DNA of 15,390 nt from Clostridiaceae bacterium (GTDB lineage: Bacteria > Bacillota > Clostridia > Oscillospirales > Acutalibacteraceae), in contig JAEDLK010000030.1 of assembly GCA_016295355.1 (NCBI GenBank), forward strand, positions 1 to 15,390. The letters are read 5' to 3'. The notes beneath the pieces were generated by a model. The model was given only the letters and a program-made list of their open reading frames with translations, did no database searches and was not told the DNA's origin. The translations under genes were made by a program, and so were the position numbers. Below are positions 1 to 6,852 of the stretch, in pieces. The number at the start of each line of letters is the position of its first letter. Positions within the stretch are counted from its first letter, which is position 1.

Positions 1-783
1 CTCACCGCTTAGCTTGTAACCGATAGAGAACAGCGGTAAGGAAACTTCCATATGCTTTTCAACATAGCCGGTCCGGACATATTCCGGCTCATTGGGGATG
101 AGCCGTTTAATGGCTGTGGCACGATTGTTGATGATAGATTTCTCAACAATATCGATGATGTCCCGTTCACTCACACGACCGCACACGCACAAAAACATGT
201 TGGATAAATCATAAAAGGTATGGTAACACCGATATAGTAATTCGTCAGTGATTTCGGTGGTACCGGCAATGTCGATACGAACCGGGTTATTCACATATAG
301 CGCCTGCAACAAATTGAAAAAAACGCACCAAGACGGACTGTCATCATACATTCTGATTTCCTGCCCGATGATGCCCTGCTCCTTTTTAACCGTTTCCGGT
401 GTAAAATACGGATGCTGAACAAAGTCCATTAAAATGGTCAGATTGTCCGTAAAACGGTCACTGCAGGAAAACAAATAGCAGGTACGGTCAAAGGAGGTAA
501 AAGCGTTGGCGGAAGCACCTGTTTCCGCGAAACGGGTAAAGGCATCGCCGTCCTCGCTTTCAAACAGCTTATGCTCCAAAAAATGGGCAATTCCTTCGGG
601 AACCTGCTGCTCCTTTTCATCTCCGGCCGCAAAACAGGTGTCCACCGAGCCGTACCGTGTGCCGAACAAAGCATAAGACGAAGTATACTCCGGTTTTTCG
701 CAAATATAAATCTCCAGTCCGGACGAATGCACCAATTTGGTATACTGTTCGCCGATAGGACTCTTGTAAACCGTTCTTAACAT
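1..783 (-). CDS. yfmH: M16 family zinc peptidase, YfmH-like (3' end beyond left edge)
   Basis: A partial gene of 261 codons read leftwards with no stop before the window edge. It encodes the N-terminal half of an M16 (pitrilysin/insulinase-type) metallopeptidase. The zinc-binding inverted motif HFLEH is at residues 67-71, and E135 and E142 have the seven-residue spacing of the conserved downstream glutamates; E142 is the likely third zinc ligand. Full-length homologues are about 420-430 residues. The ATG at 783-781 is preceded on its strand by GGAGG within the end of yfmF and overlaps that gene by 7 bases, so the two are co-transcribed and probably translationally coupled. In Bacillus subtilis the equivalent pair (also written ymfF/ymfH) is linked to the 5-aminopentanol modification of elongation factor P; that role is known for the family and only inferred here. 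This is the catalytically competent member of the pair. Confidence 0.9.
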   Translation of the reverse strand, partial: MLRTVYKSPIGEQYTKLVHSSGLEIYICEKPEYTSSYALFGTRYGSVDTCFAAGDEKEQQVPEGIAHFLEHKLFESEDGDAFTRFAETGASANAFTSFDRTCYLFSCSDRFTDNLTILMDFVQHPYFTPETVKKEQGIIGQEIRMYDDSPSWCVFFNLLQALYVNNPVRIDIAGTTEITDELLYRCYHTFYDLSNMFLCVCGRVSERDIIDIVEKSIINNRATAIKRLIPNEPEYVRTGYVEKHMEVSLPLFSIGYKLSGE

Positions 784-2057
784 AATGATGCACCCTCCTG
801 TGGTAAAAGACGGTAAACCGTATCAAGACGAACGGTTTCGGCGGCTTTCTTAACATCATCCTTACCAACCGTACCGATCAATTCAGCATACTCGGTCGGG
901 GACAGCTTTTCTTTTTGCAACGCACGAGCCGTGTACCAGGCATCCAACCGCTCAGGAGAATCCTCAGCCGTCAAACAACTATCCCTTAAACTCTTCAGCG
1001 ATGCCCTATATTCAAAGTCATCAAAGCAACCCTCCTGCATCATTGACAACTGACGAAGGATTTCTTCTTGTGCTTTATCGGCGTTATGAGCCTCCACACC
1101 GCTGTCAACCATCAACAGACCGACCGACCGAACATAGGAAGCAGAGCAATAATAGCAAAGGCTCATTTTTTCCCGCACATTGGCAAACAAACGGGAATAC
1201 GGACCGCCTCCGAACACATCGGCCATCACCGCACCGGCTACGGTATCACGATCGGTTCCGGCGGTTGTGCTAAAGCCCATCACCAGCTTACCCTGTGCCA
1301 CCTGCATGGTTTGCGAAATCAACTGCGGTTGGTTTCTCACAACCGGCCGACTGACGGCATAGCGATCAAAGGACATCCTTCTCTCGACCGACGAAAAACG
1401 CTCGGTTATCATGCGACACAAATCATCCGGCACCGACTCACCGACCACATTGATTTGCACGAAAGCGTTTGCAAACATTTTTTTGTAGGCTGAGTACACC
1501 TCACTGCCGGTCAGCGTACGAATTTCATCCTCATACCCAAAGCGATAAATACCGAACGGACGGTCTTTGAACATCTCCTCGGTCATGCGGGTGCGGGCAT
1601 AGGTTCTCTTATCATTAAATTCGCCGTTAATATGCTCAATCAGCAGGCGTCTTTCCCGATTCAAATCGGTTTCGCAAAACGCACCGTTTTCAATTTTTGG
1701 CACAAACACCAAATCAAGCAGTAACGCCACGGCATCCGCCAACGGACGGTCACCGCCGAAGGCGAAACGGTCATTCACCGCCGAAACGCAGAATTTGTAA
1801 TAGCCGAAATCGCCGGTTTTCCCGATGGTCGAAGTCAAATCCGCACCGTATAGTTTTGTCAGCAACAAATTCAGTGCGGAAAAATCGGGATGATTCTTTC
1901 CGCAGGTTGTCAGCATGGAAGACATAAGGGCGTTTTTAGAAACATCATCCTTGGTCAAAGGAACAAAAAAATTCACCGAAACAAGCGTGGTATGAAACCG
2001 TGAAACCGGGATAAACAGAAGCTCTGTTTGGGCATCTTGATACAACAGCTGTGGCAA
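777..2057 (-). CDS. yfmF: M16 family peptidase-like protein, YfmF-like (catalytically degenerate partner)
   Basis: A 426-residue M16-fold protein. The HxxEH zinc motif expected near residues 41-60 is absent, so it is probably the non-catalytic half of a YfmF/YfmH pair. The second half keeps the M16 signature FGGGPYSRLFANVREK followed by a Tyr pair, which in this superfamily helps bind substrate. The start is TTG at 2057-2055: GGAGG on the minus strand (2065-2069) lies 7 bases upstream, and no ATG fits better. A minus-strand extended -10 (TGG+TATACT, 2089-2097) precedes it. It overlaps yfmH by 7 bases in a leftward operon. The role in EF-P maturation is inferred from the Bacillus pair; a generic M16 heterodimer with another substrate is possible. 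Confidence 0.88.
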   Translation of the reverse strand: MPQLLYQDAQTELLFIPVSRFHTTLVSVNFFVPLTKDDVSKNALMSSMLTTCGKNHPDFSALNLLLTKLYGADLTSTIGKTGDFGYYKFCVSAVNDRFAFGGDRPLADAVALLLDLVFVPKIENGAFCETDLNRERRLLIEHINGEFNDKRTYARTRMTEEMFKDRPFGIYRFGYEDEIRTLTGSEVYSAYKKMFANAFVQINVVGESVPDDLCRMITERFSSVERRMSFDRYAVSRPVVRNQPQLISQTMQVAQGKLVMGFSTTAGTDRDTVAGAVMADVFGGGPYSRLFANVREKMSLCYYCSASYVRSVGLLMVDSGVEAHNADKAQEEILRQLSMMQEGCFDDFEYRASLKSLRDSCLTAEDSPERLDAWYTARALQKEKLSPTEYAELIGTVGKDDVKKAAETVRLDTVYRLLPQEGASLC

Positions 2058-2088
2058 GATAATTCCTCCGTTAATGATTTTTTCCTAC

Positions 2089-2097
2089 AGTATACCA
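2089..2097 (-). promoter_or_regulatory. Extended -10 promoter for yfmF-yfmH
   Basis: Read on the minus strand the site is TGGTATACT, a TGn extended -10. It lies about 20 bases upstream of the yfmF ribosome binding site. No good -35 is visible at 17-18 bases, which fits an extended -10 promoter. It points away from the repeat array that starts at 2157. Confidence 0.5.
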
Positions 2098-2156
2098 CAA
2101 ACCGTCACCAAAAACCATAGGTTTTCTAAAAATTAGCTGTCTTTTTTTTAAGTATG

Positions 2157-2275
2157 TGTTATAATACTCAAAGGCGCATTGCTCTAAAACCTTTATGGCT
2201 GTCTCTTTCCCACACCTTCGGGCATCAGCCATACTGGCGGCCTCTAAATAATGCCCTTTCAAGTGTTTTGCTTTG
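2157..2275 (+). repeat. Structured repeat unit, copy 1 (diverged)
   Basis: This 119-base unit is the most diverged of three tandem copies. It opens with the extended -10 TGTTATAAT (2157-2165). It keeps the outer stem of the central hairpin, GGCTGTC (2197-2203) with 2236-2242, where one T-A pair of the other copies has become T-G, a pairing-neutral change. The flanking AAAGG/CCTTT pairing of the first hairpin also survives, but the terminator-like 3' hairpin is weak. It sits 100 bases upstream of the yfmF start on the opposite strand. No protein-coding capacity is apparent. Confidence 0.7.
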
Positions 2276-2402
2276 TGGTATAATATCCGCAAAAAGGATT
2301 GCCTTGCAATCCTTTACGGCTGTCGCCTTGGCACACCCCAGGTGTGCCTGCGGTATTGACGGCCTCGCAAAAACGCCCTTGCGAGCAAGCGTTTTTTCTT
2401 CG
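2276..2402 (+). repeat. Structured repeat unit, copy 2
   Basis: A 127-base unit. In order: extended -10 TGGTATAAT (2276-2284); a perfect 10-bp triloop hairpin AAAGGATTGC/GCAATCCTTT (2293-2315); a two-part hairpin with outer stem GGCTGTCG/TGACGGCC including G-U pairs (2318-2325 with 2357-2364) and inner stem GGCACACC/GGTGTGCC (2330-2337 with 2341-2348); and a terminator-like hairpin AAAAACGC...GCGTTTTT followed by a T run (2369-2397). The next copy begins directly after it. The order promoter, structured RNA, terminator suggests a small RNA or leader cassette. Confidence 0.85.
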
Positions 2403-2528
2403 TGGTATAATATCCGCAGAAGGATTGCTTTGCAATCCTTTACGGCTGTCGCCTTGGCACACCCCAGGTGTGCCTGCGGTATTGACGGCCTCGCAAAAAC
2501 GCCCTTGCGAGCAAGCGTTTTTGCTTCG
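2403..2528 (+). repeat. Structured repeat unit, copy 3
   Basis: A 126-base unit nearly identical to copy 2, with extended -10 TGGTATAAT at 2403-2411, the same three hairpins and a terminator-like hairpin at 2495-2522. It is followed by a weakened -10 copy, TGGTATCAT at 2529-2537, which closes the array about 90 bases before the cls start. All three units point towards cls. Confidence 0.85.
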
Positions 2529-2628
2529 TGGTATCATATTCGCTGAAAGTATGTTGTCTTTATGTTTCCCAAAACGAAAATCGCTTATTTTTGCATGGTT
2601 TAGATACGACAGGAGTGATAACAAACAT

Positions 2629-4161
2629 ATGACACAAAAAAAGAAACGAGGCATACGAATCAAAGGACGGGTAATCCTTACCGGCATTTTTCTCATTCTG
2701 CAGATTGTTTTGACCTTTTATGCCGTTGGTGTGCTACAAGTTCGTTTTTCATGGCTGTACTATATCTTTCAGGCTATTGCGATTTTTACCGCCATCTACA
2801 TCGTTAACAAACGGGGAAATCCCAGCTACAAAATCACCTGGATTATCTTTATTTTGTTACTCCCGGTCTTCGGTCTGTTTATTTACCTACTGTGGGGCGG
2901 AGAAAGAATGTTCCCACACTTAAAGCGTCGCATGAAACGCTGTGAATCACACTATTATCGCTATTTAACGCAAGACCGTGAAACCGCAGAGCTGATCACC
3001 TATGAGCAAAACACCCTCGCACGCCAAGCTTCGTTTTTACAAAGGGAATCCGGCTATCCCGTTTATACCGGCACCGATGTGGAATATCTATCACCGGGCG
3101 AATTGTTCTTCACACGCTTGTTGGAAGAATTAGACAAAGCAGAGCGGTATATTTATCTTGAATACTTCATTTTAGCCGAGGGCGAAATGTGGAACGCCAT
3201 TCGTAAAATCCTGTATAAAAAGGCTCACAGCGGCGTTGAAATCAAAATCATTTTCGACGATTTCGGCTCGATAAAACGGCAATACAAGGATTTTGTCAGC
3301 GGACTGCGCAGACACGGCATCAAGGTGGCGGTGTTTAATCCGATTAAACCGACCTTTAATGTGTTTATGAACAACCGAAACCACCGCAAAATCGCCATTG
3401 TGGACGGTAAGGTTGCCTTTACCGGAGGTATTAACATTGCTGATGAGTATATTAACCGTCTGCATCGCTTCGGGTATTGGATGGACAGTGCTGTGATGGT
3501 AAAAGGCAAGGCAGTCAACAGCTTTGTTGTCATGTTTGCCGTTATGTGGGAATACAACACCGGTGAACAGCTCACCATGGCCGATCATTTATTGGCCGAA
3601 CCGACCGAAAACAAGCATTATGTTCTGCCTTACTGCGACGGGCCCATGGACGGTCACAGCGCCGCCCAAGGCATTTATATGCAAATTCTTAACACGGCCC
3701 ACAGATATGTTTACATCGCTACCCCCTATCTAATTCTGGACAATAACATGACCAATGTACTAACCCTTGCCGCCAAATCGGGCGTGGATGTGCGAATTGT
3801 TACGCCGTATATTCCCGATAAAAGCTATGTACATCCGGTAACGCAGTATTACTACAGTGAACTGTTGCAGGCCGGCGCACGCATTTTTGAGTATACTCCC
3901 GGGTTCATTCACTCCAAAATATTTATTTCCGATGACCAAGTCGCTACCGTGGGAACCGTAAACATGGACTACCGCAGTTTTGTGTTCCACTTTGAATGCG
4001 GTACTTGGTTTACCGATCCGGCAACCATTGGCGAAATGAAGGCACAGTTCGATGCTATTCTTAGCGAATCAAAAGAAATTTTCTACGAGCGTTGGCATCA
4101 CCGCAGTCGTCTGATGCGACTTAAGCAATGGTTTTGGCACCTGTTTGCTCCGTTTATGTAA
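2629..4161 (+). CDS. cls: Cardiolipin synthase (phospholipase D superfamily)
   Basis: A 510-residue membrane protein that would join two phosphatidylglycerol molecules into cardiolipin and release glycerol. Three hydrophobic segments lie at about residues 12-33, 38-58 and 68-87. Two HKD catalytic motifs of the phospholipase D superfamily follow: HRKIAIVD starting at H252 and HSKIFISD starting at H428, each with the typical downstream GG/GT-N element. Length and architecture match bacterial Cls. The ATG at 2629 is chosen because the hydrophobic N-terminus starts there and AGGAG lies at 2611-2615, although its 13-base spacing is long. The frame stays open upstream through the repeat array, but that stretch encodes no plausible protein. 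Expression probably passes through the array of extended -10 elements and terminator-like hairpins. No convincing terminator follows the gene. Confidence 0.93.
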   Translation: MTQKKKRGIRIKGRVILTGIFLILQIVLTFYAVGVLQVRFSWLYYIFQAIAIFTAIYIVNKRGNPSYKITWIIFILLLPVFGLFIYLLWGGERMFPHLKRRMKRCESHYYRYLTQDRETAELITYEQNTLARQASFLQRESGYPVYTGTDVEYLSPGELFFTRLLEELDKAERYIYLEYFILAEGEMWNAIRKILYKKAHSGVEIKIIFDDFGSIKRQYKDFVSGLRRHGIKVAVFNPIKPTFNVFMNNRNHRKIAIVDGKVAFTGGINIADEYINRLHRFGYWMDSAVMVKGKAVNSFVVMFAVMWEYNTGEQLTMADHLLAEPTENKHYVLPYCDGPMDGHSAAQGIYMQILNTAHRYVYIATPYLILDNNMTNVLTLAAKSGVDVRIVTPYIPDKSYVHPVTQYYYSELLQAGARIFEYTPGFIHSKIFISDDQVATVGTVNMDYRSFVFHFECGTWFTDPATIGEMKAQFDAILSESKEIFYERWHHRSRLMRLKQWFWHLFAPFM

Positions 4162-4181
4162 GGCCCGTCCGTTTTGTAAAA

Positions 4182-4235
4182 AATACACATAATCATTTGA
4201 TTATATCAATAGTTTTAGATTCTTTTATGTGTATT
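4182..4235. repeat. AT-rich inverted repeat between cls and glgP
   Basis: A perfect 11-bp inverted repeat, AATACACATAA (4182-4192) and TTATGTGTATT (4225-4235), with a 32-base spacer. Starting at 4191 and repeated from about 4244 is the direct repeat AATCATTTG(A/G)TTAT. The AT-rich stem and long loop are unlike an intrinsic terminator. Paired operator sites upstream of the glgP promoter are one reading, but no regulator gene lies nearby. Confidence 0.45.
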
Positions 4236-4270
4236 AAGCACAAAATCATTTGGTTATCTTGTCAAAGATA

Positions 4271-4299
4271 TTGCAATTATAAGCAAAATCGCTTATGAT
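4271..4299 (+). promoter_or_regulatory. glgP promoter with inverted repeat in the spacer
   Basis: TTGCAA (4271-4276) and TATGAT (4294-4299) are separated by exactly 17 bases, a sigma-A type arrangement. The spacer and -10 contain the inverted repeat ATAAGC-6-GCTTAT (4279-4296), placed where a repressor would block polymerase. The resulting leader would be about 130 bases and includes a small hairpin TTATCG/CGATAA (4369-4383). No clean CcpA cre site was recognised. Confidence 0.55.
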
Positions 4300-4438
4300 A
4301 TTATATATTGATGTGTATCAGGATCTTTAGACGGCACTATATGACTGAAATATTGATTCAATTCCCGCTTATCGGTGCGATAATCAGCCGGTTTTCGGGC
4401 AAACTACCGCAAGAAACCAAACGAAACGGAGAGATTAT

Positions 4439-6850
4439 ATGAAAACTTACACCGCTGCTGCTTTAGCGGAAATGCTTGAAAACAAGTTATCCCATCATTT
4501 CGGCGTCACACCCGACCGTGCGTCTGACGAGCTTTTTTACAAGGCCAGTGCGCTGGTTCTTTTGGATATTATGAAGGATCGCCGCGCTGCTTGGCGCGAA
4601 ACAACCGAAAAGAAGCAGGCAAAATCGGTTTATTATTTAAGCATGGAATTTTTAATGGGTCGCTCCTTCAAGAACACCCTATTTAATCTTGATTTAACCG
4701 ATGCGTTCGGCAAGGCTCTTTCAAAATTCAAGGTAAAGCTGGATCGCCTGTACGAATTCGAACCGGATGCCGGTTTGGGCAACGGCGGTTTGGGTCGCCT
4801 GGCCGCTTGCTTTTTAGATTCTCTCTCATCAAGTTCCTACCCGGCCATGGGCTATTGTATTCGTTATGAATATGGTATTTTCCGTCAGAAAATCGTTGAT
4901 GGTTGGCAGACCGAAATGCCGGATTTCTGGTTACCCGGTGGCAGTGTTTGGCTGGAACAGCGTCCCGATTCGGCCGTTGATGTTCAATTCGACGGTCATG
5001 TGGACGAATGGTGGGACGGCTCTTATCATCATATTGCCTACAAGGATTATAACACCGTTCATGCTGTGCCGTATGATTTGATGGTTGCCGGTAAGGACGG
5101 TCACACCGTGAATCTGTTGCGTTTGTGGAGCGCCGAATGCCAAGACATAGATATGTCAGCCTTTAACCAGGGTGATTATGTCCGTGCCATGGAGCAAAAA
5201 GCCATGGCTGAGGTTATCAGTAAAGTGCTCTATCCGGAGGATAATCATGCCGAGGGAAAATCCCTGCGGCTGCGCCAGCAGTACTTTTTGGTATCGGCCT
5301 CAATTCAAGATATCTTAAACAGACATTTGCGCAATTACAACACGCTTGACAATTTGGCCGAAAAGGTTGCCATTCACATCAACGACACCCATCCGGCCCT
5401 TTCCATCCCCGAATTGATGCGGTTTTTATTGGATGAGTGCGGTTACGGTTGGGATAAAGCATGGGACATTGTCACGAGAACCATTGCCTACACTAACCAC
5501 ACGGTGATGGCCGAGGCTTTGGAATGCTGGCAGGTGGATATGTTCCGTCACCGTCTGCCCCGTATCTATCAAATTGTCAAGGAAATTGACAACCGTTTCC
5601 GTGCATCGGTTTATGAGCAGACAGGCGACGCTGCCATGGTGGAACGCACCGCTATTATTCAGGGCAATGTTATCCGTATGGCCAATCTGTGTGTGGCCGC
5701 CTCTCACAAGGTCAACGGTGTTTCGGCTTTGCACAGTAAAATCTTAACCGACAATTTGTTTAAGGATTACTATGCGTTGACCCCCGATAAATTTACCAAT
5801 GTTACCAACGGTATTGCCCACCGTCGTTGGCTTTGTCAGGCCAATCCCTTGTTGACCGATTATTTAACCGAATTGATTGGCAATGGTTTCGTTAAGGATG
5901 CCACAAACCTTTCCAAACTGCGTGAATTTGAGAACGACACCACCGTCTTAAACAAGTTGGCCGAAATTAAACGTGCCAATAAGGTGCGTTTTGCCAATTA
6001 TGTTAAAGAGAATGTCGGTGTGTCGGTGGATCCGGATTCTTTGTTTGATATGCAGGTCAAACGTCTCCATGAATATAAGCGTCAGCATTTGAATGTTTTA
6101 CACATTATTTCCGACTATTTGTATTTGAAAGATAATCCCAATGCCCCCTTTGTGCCGAAAACCTATATTTTCGGTGCTAAGGCAGCTCCCGGCTATTTGT
6201 TGGCCAAGCAAATCATCAGTCTGATTTGCCGTTTGCAAAAAGAAATTGAAAACGATCGTACTGTAAATGATAAGTTAAAGATTCTGTTCTTGGAGGATTA
6301 TCGGGTCACCATGGCTGAATGGATGATTCCTGCCGCCGAAATCAGCGAACAGATTTCCTTGGCCTCGACAGAAGCCAGCGGCACCGGCAACATGAAGCTG
6401 ATGATGAACGGTGCCATTACAGTCGGTACCGAGGACGGCGCCAACGTGGAAATTCACAACGCTGTTGGAGACGACAACATTTTGATTTTCGGTATGCACA
6501 CACCGGAGGTTCTGTCTTTGCAACGCAACGGCTACCGTCCGGGCAACTATATCGGCAACAATCCCCGTCTTGACAGTGCTTTGGCCTTTATTCGTCGCGG
6601 CATCGCCGGCCAGCAATTTGATGATTTGTACCGCACACTGACCGGTGTTGACCGCTATATGGCATTGGCTGACTTTAACGATTACTGCATGGTACAGGAT
6701 AAAGCCTCTCGTCTTTACAGCGAGGAGAAGGAAACCTGGAATCGTATGTCGCTGATTAACATTGCTGAATCAGGGCGTTTCTCGGCTGACCGTTCGGTTG
6801 AGGAATACGCCAAAAACATCTGGAATTTGAAGCCCATCAAGAAGGATTGA
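4439..6850 (+). CDS. glgP: Glycogen/maltodextrin phosphorylase (GT35)
   Basis: An 803-residue cytoplasmic alpha-glucan phosphorylase that uses phosphate to release glucose-1-phosphate from the non-reducing ends of glycogen or maltodextrins, with pyridoxal phosphate as cofactor. Visible signatures are YLSMEFLMGR and DAGLGNGGLGRLAACFLDS in the N-terminal domain, INDTHPALSIPELMR mid-protein, and the cofactor motif EASGTGNMK with the Schiff-base lysine at K653. Length matches bacterial GlgP/MalP (about 800). The start ATG has GGAGAG 5 bases upstream. It is the first gene of a two-gene operon; the GH13 gene begins 2 bases after its stop. Whether the natural substrate is stored glycogen or imported maltodextrin cannot be told from sequence alone. 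Confidence 0.95.
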   Translation: MKTYTAAALAEMLENKLSHHFGVTPDRASDELFYKASALVLLDIMKDRRAAWRETTEKKQAKSVYYLSMEFLMGRSFKNTLFNLDLTDAFGKALSKFKVKLDRLYEFEPDAGLGNGGLGRLAACFLDSLSSSSYPAMGYCIRYEYGIFRQKIVDGWQTEMPDFWLPGGSVWLEQRPDSAVDVQFDGHVDEWWDGSYHHIAYKDYNTVHAVPYDLMVAGKDGHTVNLLRLWSAECQDIDMSAFNQGDYVRAMEQKAMAEVISKVLYPEDNHAEGKSLRLRQQYFLVSASIQDILNRHLRNYNTLDNLAEKVAIHINDTHPALSIPELMRFLLDECGYGWDKAWDIVTRTIAYTNHTVMAEALECWQVDMFRHRLPRIYQIVKEIDNRFRASVYEQTGDAAMVERTAIIQGNVIRMANLCVAASHKVNGVSALHSKILTDNLFKDYYALTPDKFTNVTNGIAHRRWLCQANPLLTDYLTELIGNGFVKDATNLSKLREFENDTTVLNKLAEIKRANKVRFANYVKENVGVSVDPDSLFDMQVKRLHEYKRQHLNVLHIISDYLYLKDNPNAPFVPKTYIFGAKAAPGYLLAKQIISLICRLQKEIENDRTVNDKLKILFLEDYRVTMAEWMIPAAEISEQISLASTEASGTGNMKLMMNGAITVGTEDGANVEIHNAVGDDNILIFGMHTPEVLSLQRNGYRPGNYIGNNPRLDSALAFIRRGIAGQQFDDLYRTLTGVDRYMALADFNDYCMVQDKASRLYSEEKETWNRMSLINIAESGRFSADRSVEEYAKNIWNLKPIKKD

Positions 6851-6852
6851 GT

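Noticed and set aside
2111..2149. Hairpin AAAACC-ATA-GGTTTT followed by a T8 run as an intrinsic terminator.
   Set aside because: The stem has only two G-C pairs and the T run begins 16 bases later. No gene upstream on the plus strand needs terminating.
2356..2411. TTGAC at 2356 as a -35 for the TATAAT at 2406.
   Set aside because: The gap is about 45 bases, far from 17. The TTGAC word is explained by its role in the outer stem of the central hairpin.
2157..2540. The tandem repeats as a CRISPR array.
   Set aside because: The full unit of about 126 bases repeats with no variable spacers, and no cas gene is present.
2299..2628. The cls reading frame is open upstream to 2299, giving a 110-residue N-terminal extension.
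   Set aside because: The extension is a translation of the two repeat copies, one of which is 126 bases long and so keeps frame. It has no protein-like character, while ATG 2629 begins a normal Cls N-terminus with a ribosome binding site.
6847..6852. TTG at 6847 as the GH13 start, overlapping the glgP stop.
   Set aside because: AAGGA ends directly before this TTG, leaving no spacing, whereas ATG 6853 has the proper 6-base spacing.
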